35,779 bases of DNA from CAZGAH01 sp964523295 (GCA_964523295.1 CAZGAH010000042.1:1-35779); one strand, 5' to 3'. Shown: positions 1-8,801, numbered from the stretch's first letter. Made by a program: numbers and translations. Notes: generated by a model not told the origin, from the sequence alone.

Positions 1-25
1 CCGATTTCCGGTCGATGCGCAGGGC

Positions 26-1161
26 ATGGCCTCCTTGCGCTGCCCGCATTGCGGAAAATCCGGCACCGTGAACGTGGCCATGCTGCAAGGGCAGGACAAG
101 GCCGTGACGGTACGCTGCCGCTGCGGCAAACAGTATCCCGCGCGCTTCGATTTTTCCGCCTCCCGACCAGATGCGGAAGCGGCCAGCGTCGCCCCCGCGA
201 ACCCGGCGACCAGCCCGACCGCGAGCCCTGCGCCAGTCAGAACCGCGTCCCCGCAGCCCGGCGCAACCGGCGGCGCGCCGGTCAGCAATCCGGATGACGA
301 TTTGCCTGAGATCGAGGCCGAGCCGGTCGACGGCGCCTCGCCCCCGGCATCCGTGCCGCCGATAGCCTCACCCCCGGCCTCCGCGGCGCCGTGCGTGCGG
401 GTCTTCCAGGTCGACGACGCCGGCAAGGCCACGGTCATCTGTCCGACCTGCGGCTTCTCCCGGCCCATGCAGGTGCCGGCCACGCTCGCCCCGGAGCAGG
501 TCGTGCAGATCGAGTGCCGGTGCAAGACCTGTTTCCGCTGCCGCTTCGAGTTTCCGGCCTTGTCGGACCCGAGCCGGCGCCAGCCAGGCGAGGTTTTCCC
601 GTTGCGACCGGGCGAACTGGCCGATCTGGAGCTGCAACACATCCACGCCAGCGACGAGGGCAAGGCCACGATCATCTGCCCGGCGTGCGGGTACTCCAAG
701 CAGCTCGACGCCAGGGCCGACAAACGGCTGGCCCACCCCATGGGCTTTCTGTGCCTCTGCGGCGGCCCCATCCGTTTTCGTGTCGAGTTCCGAAAGAGCT
801 ATCGCAAGCGAGTCAATCTGGCGGGCGAGTATACGAATTTGCGCCGACGAAAAAAGGGCTGGATGTACGTCAAGGATATCTCCCTGGGCGGCGTGGGGTT
901 TATGGCCCAGGTCGATCCCGACGAGCAGACGGGCCATGGGATCAGCCCCGATGACCCGCTGGAGGAAGGCTCCCATATGCCCGTACCCAAACTGGTNNNN
1001 NNNNNNACCCGCTGGAACTCTCGTTCCGGCTCGACGACCGGCTGGGCACGGAAATCCTCCGCCGAGTCGTCGTGCGCTCCGTGCGCGGCAATTATATCGG
1101 CACGCAGTTCAGCGAGAAGCGCGCCCACGACAAGGAACTCGGTTTCTACCTCATGGCCTGA
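26..1161 (+). CDS. Triple zinc-ribbon PilZ-domain protein (interrupted by an assembly gap)
   Basis: Probable cytoplasmic c-di-GMP receptor. Three CxxC...CxC zinc ribbons are visible: C6/C9/C31/C33, C139/C142/C164/C166 and C218/C221/C243/C245. An Ala/Pro-rich linker (about 48-122) separates the first two. A PilZ domain follows from about residue 256, with the basic RKSYRKR motif and a D-x-S-x-x-G motif (KDISLGG, about 283-289), the two c-di-GMP-binding elements of the family. The 10-N gap lies inside the PilZ domain. Before it the reading frame starts at 26; after it the PilZ tail (PLELSF...GFYLMA) reads in a different frame and ends at TGA 1159-1161. The true gap is therefore not 10 bases. 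The frame is open upstream of ATG 26 to the window edge, so the real start could lie outside. Family and ribbons are clear; the regulated process is unknown. Confidence 0.85.
997..1006. other. Assembly gap (10 N) inside the PilZ gene
   Basis: Ten Ns of placeholder length. The PilZ coding frame differs on the two sides, so the number of missing bases cannot leave the frame as drawn. Translations that run straight through it to about 2683 are artefacts. Confidence 0.99.
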
Positions 1162-1304
1162 AGGATACAGCCAGGTCGAAGCGGACCGGGCCGCGAGCCG
1201 GGCAGAACGGCGTCCTGCCGTCCCTGCGCCGCGCCCCGCCTTCGCGCTTGCCAATCCCTCCGCAGCGTCGTACCCTGGTATCGTTCCGTTGGCATCCGTC
1301 CCGC

Positions 1305-3071
1305 ATGAACGCCGACCCTCGCGCTATGGCATCCAGACGCCGCAAAACATCCCCTGCCCGCACCGCCCGAACCGAGGGCCGCGAGGCGCCGGACAGACGC
1401 AGGCCCGACCCGGTCCTGGCCGTGCTGGCCGCGCTCGCCCTGCTGGGGCTGGCGGCCTGGGCCTTCAGTCCGGCCCTGCAGGCCGGGTTCATCAGCTTCG
1501 ACGACCAGGATTACGTAACCCGCAATCCCGCCGTCCGCGCCGGGCTCAGTCTGGAGACCGTGCGCTGGGCGTTTTTCACCGGGCACGCCAGCAACTGGCA
1601 TCCGCTGACCTGGCTGTCGCACATGCTCGACGTCGAGCTCTTCGGATTGAATCCGGCCGCACACCACGGCGTCAATCTGCTGCTGCACCTGGCCAATACG
1701 CTGCTGCTGCTGCTGCTGGCCCTGCGCAGTCTGACAGGAGCCTTCTGGCGCAGTCTGGCCGTGGCGGCGCTGTTCGCCCTGCATCCGCTGCGCGTGGAGT
1801 CCGTGGCCTGGGTCGCGGAACGCAAAGACCTTCTGGCCGGCCTGTTCTTTATGCTCGCCCTGCTGGGCTGGGCCCGCTACTGCCGCCGGCCCGGGCCAAC
1901 GCGCTACCTCCTGGTCCTGGCGCTCGCAGCCCTGGGGCTGATGGCCAAGCCCATGCTCGTGACCCTGCCCTGCGTGCTGCTGCTGCTCGACTTCTGGCCT
2001 CTGCGCCGCCTCGGTCCGAGTGCGGCCGGCGCAGGGAAAGCATCCGCGCTCAGGCGGGCGCTGCTGGAAACGCTGCCGTTTTTTATCCTCTCCGTGCTCT
2101 CCGCCTGGATCACCTTCGCCGTGGCTCGCCAGATCGGCGCCACGGCCTCGCTGGCGAACCTCAGCCTGGCCGAACGCCTCGGCAACGCGCTGACCGCCTG
2201 CGCGTCCTATCTGCTCAAGCTGCTCGCGCCGCTCGATCTGTCAGTCTACTATCCGCTGGTCAGACCGACGCTCTGGCCGGTCGCAGCCGCGACGCTCGTG
2301 CTCGCCGGCCTGAGCGTCGGGGCCTTTCGACTCCGGACGCGCGCTCCGTATCTGCTTACGGGCTGGCTCTGGTTCCTGATCATGCTCGGGCCGGTCATCG
2401 GCCTGGTGCAGGTCGGGGGGCAGGCCATGGCCGACCGCTACACTTATCTGCCGGGCATAGGCCTGCTCGTCGCCGCGGTCTGGTCCCTGCCGCCCCTGGC
2501 CGCCCGCTTCGCCCCCCGGTTGCAACGCGCGCTGCCTGCGGCGCTGGTCTGCCTCCTGGCCCTGGCCGCGACCGTGGCCGCGCACCGGCAAACCGGGTGG
2601 TGGCGCGACAGCGAAACCCTCTACCTGCGCACCCTTGCCGTCACCAAAGACAACTTCATCATCCACTACAACCTGGCCGTTGAGTACGCGGAAACCGGCC
2701 GCCGCGCCGAGGCCCTGGCCCACTACGACGCCGTGCTGGTCATCAATCCCGGCTACGCCAAGGCCCTGAACAACAAGGCCTGGATTCTCGCCACCGCGCC
2801 GGAGCCCGGCTTGCGCAACGGCGCCGCGGCCGTGGAGGCGGCGGAAAAGGCATTGCAGGTGATCGGCGACAATTCCCCGGCCGCGCTCGACACCTACGCG
2901 GCAGCCCTGGCCGAGGCCGGACGCTTTACGGAAGCCGCGGAGACCGCAACCCGGGCCGCAACCCTGGCCCGCGCCGCCGGCCAGACCGCCCTGGCCGGGG
3001 AGATGGACGCCCGGACGCGCCGCTACCAGGCCGGGCTGCCCTATCATCAGCGCGCAGCCGGGAGTCCGTGA
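1305..3071 (+). CDS. TMTC-like multi-pass membrane glycosyltransferase family protein with C-terminal TPRs
   Basis: 588 residues. After a basic N-terminus (RRRK, DRRRPD) there is a first membrane helix at about 36-58. A luminal/periplasmic loop follows with the acidic FDDQDYV motif (65-71) and NWHPLTWLSHMLD (98-110). The segment ALHPLRVESVAWV..RKD (159-174) is diagnostic for the DUF1736/TMTC-type family, which belongs to the GT-C fold. About ten further hydrophobic helices run to about residue 440. The last about 130 residues are TPR-like (NLAVEYAETGRRAEALAHYD; ALNNKAWILA). Animal TMTC proteins are O-mannosyltransferases; bacterial homologues are mostly uncharacterised, so donor and acceptor are unknown. 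ATG 1305 and ATG 1326 are both possible starts; neither has a strong Shine-Dalgarno. It lies 143 bp after the PilZ gene on the same strand, so co-transcription is plausible, and it converges on the MBL fusion gene. Confidence 0.75.
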   Translation: MNADPRAMASRRRKTSPARTARTEGREAPDRRRPDPVLAVLAALALLGLAAWAFSPALQAGFISFDDQDYVTRNPAVRAGLSLETVRWAFFTGHASNWHPLTWLSHMLDVELFGLNPAAHHGVNLLLHLANTLLLLLLALRSLTGAFWRSLAVAALFALHPLRVESVAWVAERKDLLAGLFFMLALLGWARYCRRPGPTRYLLVLALAALGLMAKPMLVTLPCVLLLLDFWPLRRLGPSAAGAGKASALRRALLETLPFFILSVLSAWITFAVARQIGATASLANLSLAERLGNALTACASYLLKLLAPLDLSVYYPLVRPTLWPVAAATLVLAGLSVGAFRLRTRAPYLLTGWLWFLIMLGPVIGLVQVGGQAMADRYTYLPGIGLLVAAVWSLPPLAARFAPRLQRALPAALVCLLALAATVAAHRQTGWWRDSETLYLRTLAVTKDNFIIHYNLAVEYAETGRRAEALAHYDAVLVINPGYAKALNNKAWILATAPEPGLRNGAAAVEAAEKALQVIGDNSPAALDTYAAALAEAGRFTEAAETATRAATLARAAGQTALAGEMDARTRRYQAGLPYHQRAAGSP

Positions 3072-3142
3072 GCGCTGATCAGTCGCGCAGCAAAGGTCAG
3101 CCTCGCGCGAATGTCACCAGACCCCGCGAGGGAGACCGTGCC

Positions 3143-4783
3143 TTACTGCCCGGTACCCGGCAGTTCGACATAACAGACCAGGATCGGGCCGTTCTGATCG
3201 ACCACGAAACTGCCGCCGAGGCGGCGGAGGGCGAAGTGGAAATAGGACCGTTTTTCCGGTCGCAGCGCGGGTAGCGGAGTCGGGGCGCTGGCTGCCAGGC
3301 GGAGGCAGGGGCGGCGGCCTGCGTTGCTGGTGCTCAGTTCGAGGGTGCGTGCGCCCAGGATTACGGCGTGCTCCAGCAGGGCAGTGAGCACGTCGGCAAA
3401 GGCCTGGGGGTCGACCACGACCTGCAGGCGCGACGGGGTTGCCTGTTCCTCGCGGCGCAGGACAACCTCGACTCCGTGAAAAAAAGGCTGAAAGGCAATC
3501 TGGCGCGTCAGCGCGCGGACAAAGGCAGCCTCGTCGTCGACCTCGTCGTAGTGCGTCGTTGTGGGCCGGGTCAATTCGGCGACAAGGGCCGAGGTCATGC
3601 CCGCCAGGTCGGCGCGTTCGGCCTGTCCGCCAAAACGGACGCCATCGACTTCGTTGATAAAATCGAGCAGCAGCCGTTTCGCCCGGCGCAGCAGGGCCGG
3701 TTCGACCAGCCCCTGCAACAGGTGGGGCTGCAACACGCGCAGGCTGCGTTCCACGAATTGCACTGTCTTGGGAAGGTGCAGCAGTTTGCCCAGCTTGCCC
3801 TGGTCGTCGCACTGTTTCGAAAACAGGGCAAAGTCGTCCAGCGCGCCCTCCAGGGCGGCCAGATCGAGCTGCTCCAGGACGCGCTCCCCGGCGGTCTCTT
3901 CGCCGAGTGTTTCCAGGTAATGCGCCAGGCGCAGCAGCTTGCCGCCGATGATCGCGAACAGACTCTCGGCTTCGTCGAGGATAATCCGCGCGTGACGTTG
4001 CAGCAGGGCGACACGCGCCGGCGTCAATTCATCGATGCTGCTCAGTCGTCGGGCCTTGTCCAGGGCTGCGTGCAGCACTTTCACGGCCTTGGCCTCGGGA
4101 AAGGTCGCGCCGTGCCCGGGCAGAAGACAAGAAATCCGCTTCGCCTCGAAGTGCCCGAGGATGCCTTCGAGCGAACCGATCAGCGCTTCGCGATCCCAAC
4201 CCGGTCCTCCGGCAATGCCGGTCGCGGCGGCAAACGGGAGATCTCCGGCAAAAAACACTTCCCCGACCTGGAAGCCCAGGCTGTCGAGCGAGTGGCCGGG
4301 CAGGCAGCAGGCGTCGAGGGTGCACCCCGTGCCTAGCGACACGACCGGACGCACGGCGCATGGCGCAGACTCAACATAGAGCGCCTCGTCGGCAGGCCGG
4401 TCGAATTCGGGCAACTCCCAGCCAAAATGCGCGGCAAAGCTCAATCGCCCGTCACGCTGGCGCAGGGCCTCGGCTGCGCGCGCATGGCACAGCAGCCTGG
4501 CCGGAAATCCGGCCTGAAAGAGGCGCGACGTGCAATAGGCATGATCGACGTGGCAGTGCGTCAGCGCGACAAAGACCGACCGGCGGCGGTGGTCGTACAA
4601 GGCCCCGGTCAGGTGCACCAGCTCCAGGGCCTGCTGCTCGTCCGCGCCGGGATCGATGATGACAATCGCCTCCGGCGCATCGAGAACGTAGGCGTTGGAG
4701 CAGAGAATGTTCGGCTTGCGCTGCATCTCCAGCAACCGCACCCCGTCCGCCCCCGGTACTGTCTTCCAGTCATGATCCCGCAC
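3143..4783 (-). CDS. MBL-fold hydrolase fused to a degenerate histidine-kinase-like module
   Basis: 546 residues. The N-terminal half is a metallo-beta-lactamase fold with a complete ligand set: THCHVDH (H76, H78, D80, H81), H164 in LPGHS, D181 in FFAGD and H224 in LLPGHG. The C-terminal half (about 260-546) has a helical stretch resembling a phosphoacceptor/dimerisation domain. Then comes a region resembling a HATPase_c domain: FADVLTALLEHA in the N-box position, a LRLAAS strand, and FALRRLGGSF in the G2/last-helix position. It lacks the N-box Asn and the DxGxG box, so ATP binding is doubtful. No signal peptide, so probably cytoplasmic. The start is GTG 4783, because GAGGAG lies 7 nt upstream; ATG 4801 is in frame but has a poor ribosome site. 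The substrate is unknown. The MBL part is certain; the kinase-like reading of the C-terminus is by eye. Confidence 0.8.
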   Translation of the reverse strand: MRDHDWKTVPGADGVRLLEMQRKPNILCSNAYVLDAPEAIVIIDPGADEQQALELVHLTGALYDHRRRSVFVALTHCHVDHAYCTSRLFQAGFPARLLCHARAAEALRQRDGRLSFAAHFGWELPEFDRPADEALYVESAPCAVRPVVSLGTGCTLDACCLPGHSLDSLGFQVGEVFFAGDLPFAAATGIAGGPGWDREALIGSLEGILGHFEAKRISCLLPGHGATFPEAKAVKVLHAALDKARRLSSIDELTPARVALLQRHARIILDEAESLFAIIGGKLLRLAHYLETLGEETAGERVLEQLDLAALEGALDDFALFSKQCDDQGKLGKLLHLPKTVQFVERSLRVLQPHLLQGLVEPALLRRAKRLLLDFINEVDGVRFGGQAERADLAGMTSALVAELTRPTTTHYDEVDDEAAFVRALTRQIAFQPFFHGVEVVLRREEQATPSRLQVVVDPQAFADVLTALLEHAVILGARTLELSTSNAGRRPCLRLAASAPTPLPALRPEKRSYFHFALRRLGGSFVVDQNGPILVCYVELPGTGQ

Positions 4784-5541
4784 AAAAGCACTCCTCGTCA
4801 TGGACGGCCCGCCAGGTCGGCACGAAACGAACACGGGGCCGGCCGCATCGTCAACGGACGATGATTCAGTCCAGCAGGGTTCATACCGTCGGGTGTCGTG
4901 CCTGTTTGAAAGACACAGGCGGGCGGATTACCTCGCCCTTGTCCCGGAGGGCTCCCTTGCCAGGCAAAACCATTCCTGACGCCGTTTTCTTGGTTCTCGG
5001 GAAGTGTGCTCCCCGGTGTTGTACGGTATAAATACTCCTCGTTAATCCTGAATCTGTCAATACGCTCATCGGCGTCAGACAGGATGCATACAAGCAAGGA
5101 GTCACGACCCGTCGAAGGGGCCTGTCGGCGGTAAAATGTGAATTGATCTCGTTGACGGGAGCCTTGTTTCGCGTCTGCAATGGACATCGAATCCATGGTT
5201 GAGGCTTCGTTGAAGCGCGTCCCGGCTCGTTGAGAACCTGGACACGACACCGTGCGCCCGTTTAGCGTGGTTTCGTCTTGAAACAAGGCTCTGTCCTGAA
5301 ACAATGTTCCATTATTTCATGGAACTGCACAAGAGAAGTAAAATTGTTCTAAAGATGCCCTTGCGGTAGTAACATCAATGGGACTGGCAATTTTTACGGA
5401 AGCGTATGCAGTCCCCCTAGCTCGCATCGACGGGACATCACGGACGCGTCAATGCTCCGCCTTCCGGTCGCAAACCATCGGTGCGTGTGGTCTGGCAGAG
5501 GTGGAGAGTTGTCTGCAGCGCAGGGAGAGGCACGGAGTGGA
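4784..5541. other. Intergenic region; possible structured 5' leader of the MBL fusion gene
   Basis: No credible gene here; the short frames on both strands lack family signatures and good starts. On the minus strand, downstream of a TTGACA at 5055-5060, about 250 nt precede the GTG at 4783. They contain the hairpin GCCTGT..ACAGGC (about 4900-4920) and other GC-rich pairings (about 4935-4952). I could not match this to a known riboswitch; no cobalamin GCCACTG box is present. Confidence 0.3.
5032..5060 (-). promoter_or_regulatory. Candidate sigma-70 promoter for the MBL fusion gene
   Basis: On the minus strand a perfect TTGACA (5055-5060) is followed after 17 nt by GAGTAT (5032-5037, 3 of 6 to consensus). 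The -10 is weak. An alternative TATTTA lies 3 nt further downstream. Confidence 0.25.
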
Positions 5542-6765
5542 CTACGCCATAACCTCGGGCTTTTCCGCTGCGACAAGAAAAACCGGGTTCTGCCCCTCGA
5601 GATGCATGCTCGCTGCCAGCGGCGAGGAGTGAGCGACGGTGATCATGGTGATGGAATAGGGCCAGTTTGCGGCCTCGAAGCAGGCCTTCGTGCGGATCAG
5701 CGAATCCATGAGCACGCACGAGGCGACGATCCGACCGCCGGGGACGAGGCACGCGCAGGCTGCTTCGATAACGGAATTGTCGGGCTGCCCCAGTCCTCCG
5801 CCCAGAAAAATGCGATCCGGTTGCGGAAGCACCTCCAGGCAATCCGGCATGATGCCATGGACCGGTTCGACGAGCAGTGCGGTAAATCGTCGGATGTTTT
5901 CACGGATATGCCGTATCCTGCCGGCTTTTTTCTCCACGGCGAAAACGCGACCGGTCCGGGCCAGGGAAGAGGCTTCGATGGAGACCGCGCCGCACCCGGC
6001 GCCCAAATCCCACACCGTATGATTGCGGCTGATACGCAGGGCTGCCAGCGCGGCGGAGCGAACCGACCATTTAGTGATCAGCCCGCGCTCCGTGACGAAT
6101 TCCTCGTCCGGGATGCCCAGCTGCGGCCGCTCGGGCATTGGGGCCGTACGTTCGAACAGGACCAGGTTGAGAGCGGAAAAATTCTTCTGGCTGGCTGCCT
6201 CCAGGGTATACAGGTCAAAGCGCTCGGCCTCGCCCCCCAGATCCTCGAAAACCCAAATGCGAAACTGAATAAGTCCCTTGTCCAGCATGGCCTGCGCCAG
6301 GGCTGCCGGGATGCTCCTGGTGTCAGTGAGTACGGCGATTCGCTCGTAACGGCCCAGGGCCAGAAACAAGGGATGCATATCCTGCCGCCCGTGCAACGAA
6401 ACGGTAGCGATATCGCTCCAAGGGGCCTTGATTCGCGCCGCCGCGGCCTGGATGGTGGTGATGTTGGGCAGGATAGTCACAGCGCCGGCGCCAAATTCCT
6501 CGATAACGGCTGGCCCGATGCCGTAAAACATTGGATCCCCGGACGCCAGGATTACAACCGGTCCCTTTTCCTGCTCGTGCTCCCGTATCTGGGCAAAGGT
6601 CGATGACAGTGGAGCGACAATTGGAATCTTTATCGCAGGATGTTGCGCGTAACGCTGCAAATGACGCTCTCCGGCCACGAGCACGCGGGCTCGTCGTATG
6701 AGGCTCGTTGTCTTCGAGGGCAAATCCGCAGGATCCAGACCCAGACCGACCACGTGAATGGCCAT
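5542..6765 (-). CDS. cbiET: Precorrin-6Y/cobalt-precorrin C5,C15-methyltransferase (decarboxylating), CbiE-CbiT fusion
   Basis: 407 residues, cytoplasmic, in cobalamin (B12) corrin-ring synthesis. It methylates C5 and C15 and removes the C12 acetate carboxyl of the precorrin. The N-terminal CbiE half (1-205) starts with VVGLGLDPADL and has the ASGDPMFYG motif (74-82) of tetrapyrrole methylases. The C-terminal CbiT half (about 215-407) has the SAM-binding motif DLGAGCGAVSIE (253-264). This matches the CobL/CbiET fusion at its usual length of about 400. The ATG at 6765 is preceded by AAAGGAG with an 8-nt spacer. The gene stands alone: no other B12 genes adjoin it, and I see no cobalamin riboswitch upstream. 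The family call is very secure. Confidence 0.95.
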   Translation of the reverse strand: MAIHVVGLGLDPADLPSKTTSLIRRARVLVAGERHLQRYAQHPAIKIPIVAPLSSTFAQIREHEQEKGPVVILASGDPMFYGIGPAVIEEFGAGAVTILPNITTIQAAAARIKAPWSDIATVSLHGRQDMHPLFLALGRYERIAVLTDTRSIPAALAQAMLDKGLIQFRIWVFEDLGGEAERFDLYTLEAASQKNFSALNLVLFERTAPMPERPQLGIPDEEFVTERGLITKWSVRSAALAALRISRNHTVWDLGAGCGAVSIEASSLARTGRVFAVEKKAGRIRHIRENIRRFTALLVEPVHGIMPDCLEVLPQPDRIFLGGGLGQPDNSVIEAACACLVPGGRIVASCVLMDSLIRTKACFEAANWPYSITMITVAHSSPLAASMHLEGQNPVFLVAAEKPEVMA

Positions 6766-6889
6766 GCAACACGCTCCTTTCAGTATCGACTCCGTAAAAG
6801 CGCTCCCGGTGCGGATCGGCATACAGATGGCGGCGTAATGCTGTCGCAAGGCTCGGTCCGTCCACCGCAAAGCAACACTGATAACTTTC

Positions 6890-6918
6890 AATGTTGTTGT
6901 TTTTCTGGCCGTTGTCAA
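6890..6918 (-). promoter_or_regulatory. Candidate promoter for cbiET
   Basis: Minus-strand TTGACA at 6913-6918, 17-nt spacer, AACATT at 6890-6895 (3 of 6 match to TATAAT). It lies about 125 bp upstream of the cbiET start. The -35 is perfect and the -10 weak. Confidence 0.35.
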
Positions 6919-6982
6919 CAGAAAACTCGCCTCACAACGTTACTGGGGCCAGGATCGACCTGAGAAGAGAGGGAAGCGTCGT

Positions 6983-7407
6983 ATGAGTTGTAAAATCAAA
7001 TTGACGACGGTCTCCAGACTGCCCACGTTGGGCAGAGTTCATGAAAGCAAAAAGCAGGCCATCGTCATGGAAGGGTATGAACTCTTGATTCGTTTGGGGC
7101 ATGTGGAAGCTCGTGAAGCTGGAAAAATCTATCGCTCGTTATGGTGAACAGGCATCTGATCTCAACGAACATCATTGAGAATGCGAACCGAAATATCCGA
7201 GGCAAGATTGGTCGGGTAACACGGTGGAGACAAGAGACGGATCAGGCGCATAGATGGCTGGCAATAGGACTTATGGAGAGCGAAAAGGGGGTTCGCAAGC
7301 TGGCAGGGTATCAAGAACTGCCCGAATTGGCAGCGGCGTTGACCAAGCCAGGAACGGTCCAGCCGCGCAGGAAATGCAATAGGTGGAAAGGTGTTAGCGG
7401 AAGGTGA
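6983..7407 (+). pseudogene. Remnant of an IS256/mutator-type transposase, frameshifted
   Basis: Two adjoining frames together resemble the C-terminal end of a transposase. The first (6983-7147, 54 codons) ends in ...KIYRSLW. The second, in another frame from about 7141, reads RHLISTNIIENANRNI, then GRVTRWRQ, HRWLAIGLMESEKG and KLAGYQELPELAAAL. The TTNxIE...RVxRWR...RW.A.gllEaEK.fR...GY..L..L.aAL pattern is characteristic of mutator-family transposases. Only about 120 of about 400 residues remain and there is a frameshift near 7141, so it is inactive. I did not find terminal inverted repeats. The assignment of the first part rests only on its position. Confidence 0.7.
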
Positions 7408-7586
7408 CTGTACATTTGGGGTTACACACCCAACCGTCCGGAATTTCTCGCTTTTGGTCCAATCCGGAAGGGTGAACGGCAAAAGGAGAGGCAGCCCGGC
7501 AAGGACGGCCATCCGTCTTGGTCTCCGCCATGGCGCTCGGGTCGCGTCCCCGCGTTGCCCTTCTCGTCGCCGACAGAGAGTCCGAC

Positions 7587-8801
7587 TTAACGTGCTGGCT
7601 CGAAGGGTTCCTTGACGATGATGATGTTTTTCAGCTCGGGGAAAATTGTCTTGACGAGAGTCGTCGTTTGCTCGACATTTTCTCCGCTGATGACAATTTT
7701 CGGCTTTGCCTGCTCTGACAGCTGCTTGAGTTCTTGCTCGGAAAGCGGCGCGTCTCTGACGTGATCGGCATAGTGAGGGGAAAGCGTCTCGTAGGCGTAC
7801 GTTGCAGCCAAGGCCCCCTGCTCGATGTATTGCGTTGATGGCCTGGCGTATCCGCGCCGTGTCATTTCGTTTTTGATGATGTCCTTGAACACCGGGTAGT
7901 GCGTACAAAAAAGGCCTGCACTGTCTGGCTTGTGATCCGGCGAAACCCGTTCAAAAAAGAGTCCGATGTCCTCCCGAACCACCTGCTGCTTCAACGCGTC
8001 CGGGGCGCCTTCCTCGATCATACTCACCCAGTTCCCGGGCGCGAATTGATAAATGAAGATGGTTTTCTTTTTGGGAAGCCGAATGAGACTGCTGGAAAAG
8101 ACGTTGGTCACGTGCCGGGAGGGATCTTTCCAGTCGTATCGCTCGAATTCCTGAATGGCACCGTGCTCCAGCTCCGCGTGATACGAATCGGCCAGCTTCG
8201 TCGGATACGTCATGCTTTTCACGGTGGCTGGCGTTGCGAATAGGGCGATTACCGTTTGATCGCTTGACAGAAGCTGCGCGTCCAGACTCTTTTTGACGGC
8301 ACTGATTGTCGGAGTGATGATTGAGAGTATGGAGTCTTTCTTGTCAGCATACGCATCGTCGATGTTCTGGACAACCGCGTGGTGCTGGGTCGAGGCGGTA
8401 TTGCAGGCGATGACGACGACGCTGGCCTTGTCGCGCAGGGCCTTTTCCACGCCACGCTGCGTCAGCCTGGCGATCTCAGCCGGCGGCTTGCTTCCATACG
8501 GGGCGTTTTTCGTGTCACCATAATGGGTGACGACAATGGCAACATTGTACTTCTGTACCATGGCAACAGCCTGGTCGGCCATGCTCTTGGCGGTGAAAAA
8601 GCCTCCAAATCCGGAGTCGAACGTCGTCAGGTTGAGGTGAACCGGAGCGGAGGAGTGTATTGACTGGGGTTGTGAACGCAGCCCCCCGCACCCGCTGACC
8701 AGAAAAAGGACGATGAACGCCAGAAGCAGGCCTGTCGTTTTCCGCACGGGCTCTCTTAAAATCAGAAAATTGCTTTCTGAAGTGTTTCTGACGCGTTTCA
8801 T
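7587..8801 (-). CDS. Lipoprotein homologous to glutamate/aspartate racemase
   Basis: 404 residues, against about 265 for cytoplasmic MurI. The N-terminus has a hydrophobic stretch ending in the lipobox LVSGC (Cys38), predicting a lipid-anchored protein outside the cytoplasm. All MurI active-site motifs follow in order: FDSGFGG (61-67), GDTKNAPYGSK (95-105), IACNTAS with catalytic Cys133, and CTHYP with second catalytic Cys299 and His301. Racemisation of Glu, Asp or a related amino acid is therefore chemically plausible. About 80 extra residues lie between the second and third motif blocks, and the C-terminus is extended (about 345-404). ATG 8801 follows GGGG at 8 nt. An in-frame GTG nearer the signal sequence would give a tidier 20-residue leader, so the start is uncertain. 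The substrate and in vivo role are unknown. Confidence 0.85.
   Translation of the reverse strand: MKRVRNTSESNFLILREPVRKTTGLLLAFIVLFLVSGCGGLRSQPQSIHSSAPVHLNLTTFDSGFGGFFTAKSMADQAVAMVQKYNVAIVVTHYGDTKNAPYGSKPPAEIARLTQRGVEKALRDKASVVVIACNTASTQHHAVVQNIDDAYADKKDSILSIITPTISAVKKSLDAQLLSSDQTVIALFATPATVKSMTYPTKLADSYHAELEHGAIQEFERYDWKDPSRHVTNVFSSSLIRLPKKKTIFIYQFAPGNWVSMIEEGAPDALKQQVVREDIGLFFERVSPDHKPDSAGLFCTHYPVFKDIIKNEMTRRGYARPSTQYIEQGALAATYAYETLSPHYADHVRDAPLSEQELKQLSEQAKPKIVISGENVEQTTTLVKTIFPELKNIIIVKEPFEPAR

Noticed and set aside
1007..2683. Continuous plus-strand frame running on from the PilZ gene through the N gap
   Set aside because: It crosses the gap in the wrong frame. The true PilZ tail ends at 1161, and the rest is an out-of-frame shadow of the TMTC-like gene.
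3083..3131. CCTCGCG/CGCGAGG pair between the converging genes
   Set aside because: The loop is about 18 nt and no T-run follows, so it is not a convincing terminator.
3068..3274. Small plus-strand frame overlapping the glycosyltransferase stop
   Set aside because: It is antisense to the end of the MBL fusion gene and has no ribosome site of its own.
4798..5304. 168-codon minus-strand frame
   Set aside because: No recognisable domain, weak start, and it overlaps the ribosome site and first codons of the MBL gene.
6766..6982. Cobalamin riboswitch upstream of cbiET
   Set aside because: No B12-box (GCCACTG-like) or other core elements were seen on the minus strand.
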